Below are positions 59,840 to 64,000 of a stretch of DNA of 64,000 nt, piece by piece. Under the pieces are notes generated by a model. That model did no database searches, was not told the DNA's origin, and worked only from the letters and a program-made list of their open reading frames with translations. This stretch comes from Antrihabitans spumae. Lineage in GTDB: Bacteria > Actinomycetota > Actinomycetes > Mycobacteriales > Mycobacteriaceae. Where the stretch lies: positions 41,769 through 105,768 of the forward strand of contig NZ_JBIMSN010000138.1 of assembly GCF_043944905.1 (NCBI RefSeq). Direction: 5' to 3'. Within the stretch, counting starts at the first letter, position 1. The number at the start of each line of letters is the position of its first letter. A program made the translations under genes and the position numbers.

Positions 59840-61123
59840 TTACACGCCCTCCAGCACCGCCGACGCACCGATGCCGCCGGCCGCGCAAATCCCGAGCAGC
59901 GCGGTACCGCCGCCCGCCCGGGAAATCTCGTTTGCCATCGTCGTCACCATGCGCGCGCCCGTCGCACCGAACGGATGCCCGAGCGACACCGAACCGCCGT
60001 GCACGTTCAGTTTGTCGATGTCGATGTCGCCGACCGCCTCGTCGCGGCCGAGTCGCTGCTTTGCCCACTCGTGGCTTCCGAGCGCCGATACCACCGAAAG
60101 TGTCTGCGCTGCAAAGGCTTCGTGAATGTCGACGTAATCGATGTCGGCGAGCGAAAGGCCGGCCTTGTCGAGCGCCCGCGGCATAGAAATGGCCGGACCG
60201 ATCAGCACCTGATCCTTGGGATCGACACTGACGTAACTCCACGACTTGAACGCTGCCAGCGGGAGGAAGCCGAGCTCGCGCGCCTTCTCCTCGCTCATCA
60301 GCAACACAGCGGAAGCGCCGTCGGTCAGCGGGCTCGCGTTGCCTGCCGTCACCGTGCCGTTGCGTTCGAATACCGGTGCCAGCTTCGCCAGCTTCTCCAC
60401 CGTCGAGTCGCCGCGCACGAGTCCGTCGCGCGTGATGGTCTTGCCCTCTGGGGTCGTGACGGACAGCACTTCCGCATCGAAGCGCCCCGAGGTGATCGCC
60501 GCGTTGGCTCGACGATGCGATCGGGCCGCGAATTCGTCCTGGTCGGCGCGGCTGATGCCGTGGATCTTCGCCATCTTCTCCGCGGACTCGCCCATCACCT
60601 CGCCCGTCGTACGCTCGGCGATCTTCGGCCGCGTCGGGAACAGATCCGTGAACGGCGCAAGTTGGGCGACTGCGCTGAGGTAGTCCTTCGGCTTTGGCTT
60701 ACCGAGCGCGATCGGCGCCATCGAATGCACGATCTTCTGCGGAAGTTTGATCTCGGCATTGCTTGTCGAGTCGCTGCCGCCGGCGATCATGATGTCGTAT
60801 TCGCCGCGCTCGATAGCCGCAGCGGCCGACGTCACCGCCTGCAGACCCGACGCGCACGCACGCGTGACGGTGTAGCCCTCGCAGCCGTGATCGAGCTGCA
60901 GATCGAGCGCGACCTCACGAGCGATGTTCGGTGCCGCGCTCGGCAGGATCACCCCACCCCAGACGATCGCCTGAACATCGCCGAACGGCAGACCCGTCTG
61001 CTCCAGAACGCCACGTACCGCGGCTCCGGCAAGCGCAATGCTGTCCATGCGGGTGTAGTCACCGAAGGCTCGAACGAACGGGGTTCGCGCACCGGAAACG
61101 ACGACGGCTCGGCGAGTGGTCAT
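59840..61123 (-). CDS. Acetyl-CoA acyltransferase (thiolase), FadA2/FadI-like
   Basis: A 427-residue thiolase. The nucleophilic cysteine is in VTRACASGLQAV, the histidine in DIHEAFAAQT and GHPFGATGAR, and the second cysteine in GICAAGGIGAS. It resembles mycobacterial FadA2/FadI, which act in beta-oxidation or its reversal. The ATG 61123 has GAGGA eight bases upstream; ATG 61129 is too close to it. It is upstream of the reductase-desaturase unit with a 92-bp gap and has no FadB partner here. The chain-length preference is unknown. Confidence 0.92.
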   Translation of the reverse strand: MTTRRAVVVSGARTPFVRAFGDYTRMDSIALAGAAVRGVLEQTGLPFGDVQAIVWGGVILPSAAPNIAREVALDLQLDHGCEGYTVTRACASGLQAVTSAAAAIERGEYDIMIAGGSDSTSNAEIKLPQKIVHSMAPIALGKPKPKDYLSAVAQLAPFTDLFPTRPKIAERTTGEVMGESAEKMAKIHGISRADQDEFAARSHRRANAAITSGRFDAEVLSVTTPEGKTITRDGLVRGDSTVEKLAKLAPVFERNGTVTAGNASPLTDGASAVLLMSEEKARELGFLPLAAFKSWSYVSVDPKDQVLIGPAISMPRALDKAGLSLADIDYVDIHEAFAAQTLSVVSALGSHEWAKQRLGRDEAVGDIDIDKLNVHGGSVSLGHPFGATGARMVTTMANEISRAGGGTALLGICAAGGIGASAVLEGV

Positions 61124-61165
61124 ATGCATATCCTCAGCTTCTTCGACACCTTCAGCGGCATGTAT

Positions 61166-61194
61166 CGATTACAAGTTTGCAGGAAACGTAATCG
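61166..61194. promoter_or_regulatory. Inverted repeat upstream of the thiolase gene
   Basis: CGATTAC and GTAATCG form a perfect 7-bp inverted repeat with a 15-nt spacer, 43-71 bp upstream of the thiolase start. It differs in spacing from the desaturase palindromes, so a separate regulator is possible. Confidence 0.4.
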
Positions 61195-61213
61195 CGTGAC
61201 GCGCAGGGGGTGG

Positions 61214-61738
61214 CTAAAGCAGTTCGAGCAGGAACGGCAACTCCTGGGTCGCGTACCACGCCAACTCGTGATCCTCGGCGTCGCCGACCACGAACTCGGC
61301 ATCGGTATCACCGAGATCGGCCTGATCGACGACCTCGATCGCTTTCTGCACCGTCGGCTCGGCCTCGGCAAGATCGACATGCGCCGACGCCACCTGCGCC
61401 ATCGTGATCGGCGCCGACAACCGCACGACGGCGTCGTCCAGATCGGGGCGCAATTTCACGTCCTCGACGTCGGCCGCAATCACCGCGCGCCTGCGGATGG
61501 GCGCGCTGTCCGCATCGAACGGCCCCTCGTCCTCGGCGTGCTCGGAGGCGAGCAACCGCAGCGACGCACGAGCGGCCTCCGCCATCGCGACCTCACCCAA
61601 CTCGTCGTCGTCGCCGGAAGAATAGGCCTCGCGCAATGCGGGCGTGATCGCGAAAGCCGTGCCGTTGACGGCACGCAACTCGCTGTCGGCGACCAGCTGC
61701 CGCAGCATCCGAACGGTAGCGGGGACGTACACCCTCAT
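61214..61738 (-). CDS. DUF6912-family protein, Rv3231c-like
   Basis: A 174-residue acidic protein starting MRVYVPATVRMLRQL. It matches the actinobacterial family of Rv3231c in size, sequence and place. A repeated pattern (APITMAQVASAHVD, WYATQELPFLLELL) suggests a compact alpha-beta fold. No catalytic motif is apparent and the function is unknown. ATG 61738 is preferred over a start four codons upstream. It lies between the thiolase and the WS/DGAT gene on the same strand. Confidence 0.8.
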   Translation of the reverse strand: MRVYVPATVRMLRQLVADSELRAVNGTAFAITPALREAYSSGDDDELGEVAMAEAARASLRLLASEHAEDEGPFDADSAPIRRRAVIAADVEDVKLRPDLDDAVVRLSAPITMAQVASAHVDLAEAEPTVQKAIEVVDQADLGDTDAEFVVGDAEDHELAWYATQELPFLLELL

Positions 61739-61768
61739 CGGCGCACACAATCGGGGACACAGCCGGGT

Positions 61769-63166
61769 TCACGCACACACATCGAGCAGTTCCTCCATCG
61801 ACTCGTACAGCAGGGACGTGATCACATCGACGTCCGACATCAGATCCCGGTCGGCGTTCAGACCGTAGTAGACCCGGCCATCGTAGGAGGTCAGCCCGAT
61901 ACTGAGCGCCTGATCCTTCAGCAGCGGCGACACTGGATACATCTCGAGCATCCGCGCTCCCCCGATGTACATCGGGACCTGCGGACCTGGCGCATTGGTG
62001 ATCAGGAGATTGAACGTTCGCTGGCCGTAACCGCTCGCCGCACGCACACTCATCGCGTGCAGACTCGCCGGCGCGAAACCGGACAGCCGAACCAGTGTCC
62101 GTGCCGTCACGCTCCGACTGTCCCGCCCGTGCGCTTCGGTCGCATGCGCTATGTGCGACAACCGAATCGAGGGGTTCGGCTCGCCGACGGGTAGGTCGAT
62201 CAGAAACGACGACAACCGGCTGCCGAGCAGATCGCCCATACCGGGTTCGGTGCCGTAGACCGACATCGGAACGAACGCGCGAATTGCGGTGTAGCCGGTG
62301 ATGGGTTCGCCACGCGAGAGCAGCCAGTTGCGTAGGGCGCCGGTCACCACGCCGAGCACCGCGTCGTTGATCGAACAGCCGAAATGGGCGCGGATCCGCC
62401 GGTAGTCCTCCAGGTCGGTCTTTGCCACGTCGAGACGCCGATTTCGCGAGATCGTCGCATTCAACGGGCTCGGCGGCGCTGTGCTCGCGGACGGATGCAG
62501 ACCCGCGGCGAATCTGCCGAACGACCCGGCAACCGACGTCGCAGCGCCCGCGACGCTACCGACCGCACGCTTGGCGATGTCGACACCGTCGCCGGGGCGT
62601 GACACCAGTTCGCCGACCGCGCGAATCGCCAAACCCGCGTCGCTCGGCTCGGCGCCCGGATGCCACAGGTCGTCGGCGACCTCACGCGGCGTGTTGCTCG
62701 AATCGAGGATCACATGCCCGATCTCGAGCGCCTCCTCGCCGTCGACGAGCGCCGAGTGCGACTTCGTGAAGATTGCGCAGCGATTGTCGGACAAGCCCTC
62801 GACCAGGTACATCTCCCACAGCGGGAGTGTTCGGTCGAGCGGCCTCGACATAAGTCGCGCCACCAGCTCGTGCAACTGCTCGTCCGAACCCGGCGTCGGC
62901 AGCGCTGACCTGCGAATATGGTAGGTGATGTCGAAATCGCTCGCATCGACCCAGACCGGGCGCGCAAGCCCGAGGGGCACCTCGCGAACCTTCTGCCGAT
63001 AGCGGGGAACGAGGAACAGCCTGCGGTCGACGATCTCGAGCAGCTTCTCGTAATCGAGCGTGCCGTCGGCGTTCTGCACGATCGCAAGAGACCCGATATG
63101 CATCGGCGAGCTACTCGACTCGGACGCATAGAACGACGCGTCCTGTGGCGTCAGCCGGGTAACCAT
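61769..63166 (-). CDS. WS/DGAT-family acyltransferase with altered catalytic motif
   Basis: A 465-residue protein of the wax ester synthase/diacylglycerol acyltransferase family. It opens with MVTRLTPQDASFYASES as these proteins do, and the NAPGPQVPMYIGGARMLEMYP segment is the family's second conserved block. The catalytic HHxxxDG motif reads H137-S138-ALV-D142-G143, so serine replaces the second, catalytic histidine. Members make triacylglycerol or wax esters from acyl-CoA. The protein is otherwise full length, unlike the split Rv3233c/Rv3234c at this place in M. tuberculosis. Activity is uncertain. Confidence 0.9.
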   Translation of the reverse strand: MVTRLTPQDASFYASESSSSPMHIGSLAIVQNADGTLDYEKLLEIVDRRLFLVPRYRQKVREVPLGLARPVWVDASDFDITYHIRRSALPTPGSDEQLHELVARLMSRPLDRTLPLWEMYLVEGLSDNRCAIFTKSHSALVDGEEALEIGHVILDSSNTPREVADDLWHPGAEPSDAGLAIRAVGELVSRPGDGVDIAKRAVGSVAGAATSVAGSFGRFAAGLHPSASTAPPSPLNATISRNRRLDVAKTDLEDYRRIRAHFGCSINDAVLGVVTGALRNWLLSRGEPITGYTAIRAFVPMSVYGTEPGMGDLLGSRLSSFLIDLPVGEPNPSIRLSHIAHATEAHGRDSRSVTARTLVRLSGFAPASLHAMSVRAASGYGQRTFNLLITNAPGPQVPMYIGGARMLEMYPVSPLLKDQALSIGLTSYDGRVYYGLNADRDLMSDVDVITSLLYESMEELLDVCA

Positions 63167-63391
63167 GGCGCCAACACTCCCATCCGCTGCAGGTTCGTGC
63201 AGACATCACCCTAAGCGTGCGAGGCCGGATAGCTGAACTCGATGCCACACCCGGCAGGTGCGCAGGCGGAAACGCTATGGTCTCCCATGGCGGCCGCGAA
63301 CATGCGATGCTTGCCACGTCCACGGTCTCCGAGATCGTTTCAGGACGCACGTTCCGGTCGCGTGGGGCATCCGGAAGGCACGGGGGGAATC

Positions 63392-63901
63392 ATGAATCGA
63401 GCTCGGTTGTACCTGTCGCGGCCACCGCACTGCGAACCCGAGTTGGGGGCCGACGACCGGACGGCGCCGATCTGCACGACGCCTGCAACGCACAGTGTCC
63501 GGCGGTCGGCGCACAGCGGTCGCTCGGGCTCGAACCGGCAGCCGGCGAATCCGGAAACAGCAGCCGACAGCGACCGAACCGTTGCTGCCGCACGACGTTT
63601 CGCCGATTTCGCCCTACGTGCGACGCTGGAGGTCGTCGATCGACGGCGGTCCGCCGCCACGCTCCGCGGAACACTCGAACCATCGCTGATCGACATGGTT
63701 CGGGTGCTTGCGCAGACGTCGGTCCGAGGTCGGGCACTCGGCGCGGCCGCGCTCGGGCCTGTCCATGTTCGGATGGTCGACGAGGCCAACGCCGAAATCT
63801 TCGGCACCTACTCCAGAGGTCCACGGGTGTTCGCGGTTGCGGGTCGCGTCACGTCGAGCGGAAACCCAGCGGCCTGGCGCGTGACGTCGCTACGCCTCTA
63901 G
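63392..63901 (+). CDS. DUF6459-type protein, Rv3235-like
   Basis: A 169-residue Arg/Ala-rich protein. The N-terminal 65 residues are low-complexity and probably disordered. The folded C-terminal part (residues about 70-169) has the pattern DMVRVLAQTSVRGRALGAA and VRMVDEANAEIFGTY followed by RVFAVAGRV and WRVTSLRL, as in the SecA-linked Rv3235 family. The ATG 63392 has GGGGGGA upstream; the longer frame upstream is not supported. Function is unknown. Confidence 0.75.
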   Translation: MNRARLYLSRPPHCEPELGADDRTAPICTTPATHSVRRSAHSGRSGSNRQPANPETAADSDRTVAAARRFADFALRATLEVVDRRRSAATLRGTLEPSLIDMVRVLAQTSVRGRALGAAALGPVHVRMVDEANAEIFGTYSRGPRVFAVAGRVTSSGNPAAWRVTSLRL

Positions 63902-63907
63902 GCCGCA

Positions 63908-63952
63908 CGCGGCTCGTGAGTCTTTTCGGCGGTTCCGCCCTCCGAAAGGACT
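63908..63952 (+). repeat. Dispersed palindromic repeat, copy 2
   Basis: CGCGGCTCGTGAGTC precedes the arms TTTTCGGCGG and CCGAAAGGACT. It matches the reverse complement of the 21164-21210 element with few mismatches. It begins seven bases after the stop of the Rv3235-like gene and may act as its terminator. Confidence 0.65.
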
Positions 63953-64000
63953 GGCTCGAAAATGGGTAGGTGAGTGGGCAGGCGACAGCACCCGGCGCAG

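Noticed and set aside
59975..62194. 739-codon plus-strand frame opposite the thiolase and WS/DGAT genes
   Set aside because: His/Arg-rich nonsense translation, with well-supported genes on the minus strand.
1..64000. CRISPR arrays, tRNA or rRNA genes, insertion sequences, integrases
   Set aside because: Looked for repeated spacer-like units, cloverleaf-type sequences and transposase or integrase motifs; none recognised by eye.

Overview
The window comes from a mycolate-type actinobacterium of moderately high GC, most likely a Nocardiaceae member such as Rhodococcus. It carries WhiB1, SigH/RshA, AdnAB, PdtaS, DesA3-type desaturases, a wax-ester-synthase/DGAT-type acyltransferase and the 24-residue ribosomal protein bL37. 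Gene content and order follow the M. tuberculosis Rv3201c-Rv3235 backbone (established knowledge, recalled and not searched here). Two large insertions interrupt that backbone. No tRNA, rRNA, IS element, phage gene or CRISPR array was seen.

Layout. 0-4.8 kb: adnB (partial), adnA, a LipV-like hydrolase and an alkyltransferase-like protein. 4.8-20.3 kb (first insertion): DinB-like protein, HxlR regulator with a thioesterase, a MobA-MoeA fusion, a nitrate-assimilation operon running narK-nirB-nirD-nnaR-cbiX on the minus strand, a MFS/GntR pair, a TetR/DUF418 pair and an LLM oxidoreductase. 20.3-30.9 kb (backbone): a phosphotransferase-like protein, moeZ, DUF3152 protein, TetR, DUF3107, ferritin-like MiaE_2 protein, rhlE, an Rv3212-like protein, ParA-like ATPase, acid phosphatase and GNAT. 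31-47.1 kb (second insertion): membrane protein, CysO-like sulfur carrier, FAD monooxygenase, a bimodular type I polyketide synthase and a MacB/FtsX-type ABC transporter. 47.1-64 kb (backbone): membrane protein, lipid kinase, whiB1, pdtaS, biotinyl carrier, bL37, rshA-sigH, ybaK, SRAP, aroA, rsgA, two desaturases with their reductase, thiolase, DUF6912, WS/DGAT and an Rv3235-like protein.

How genes work together. NarK imports nitrate or nitrite and NirBD reduces nitrite. The HemD-like regulator NnaR and the CbiX-type chelatase point to control and supply of siroheme, and a GlnR-type operator precedes narK. MobA-MoeA and MoeZ serve molybdenum-cofactor and sulfur-carrier chemistry; MoeZ probably also activates the CysO-like carrier 9 kb away. 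The reductase and two desaturases form an acyl desaturation system. A pair of tandem palindromes with the same 15-bp centre spacing sits upstream of the reductase-desaturase unit and of the second desaturase, suggesting one regulator.

The most notable points are: the orphan bimodular PKS interrupted by three single-base deletions; a hidden compensated frameshift in the adjacent ABC permease; a codon-usage mosaic inside the second PKS module; active-site substitutions in one desaturase (QIEHL) and in the WS/DGAT (HSALVDG); and the shared desaturase operators.
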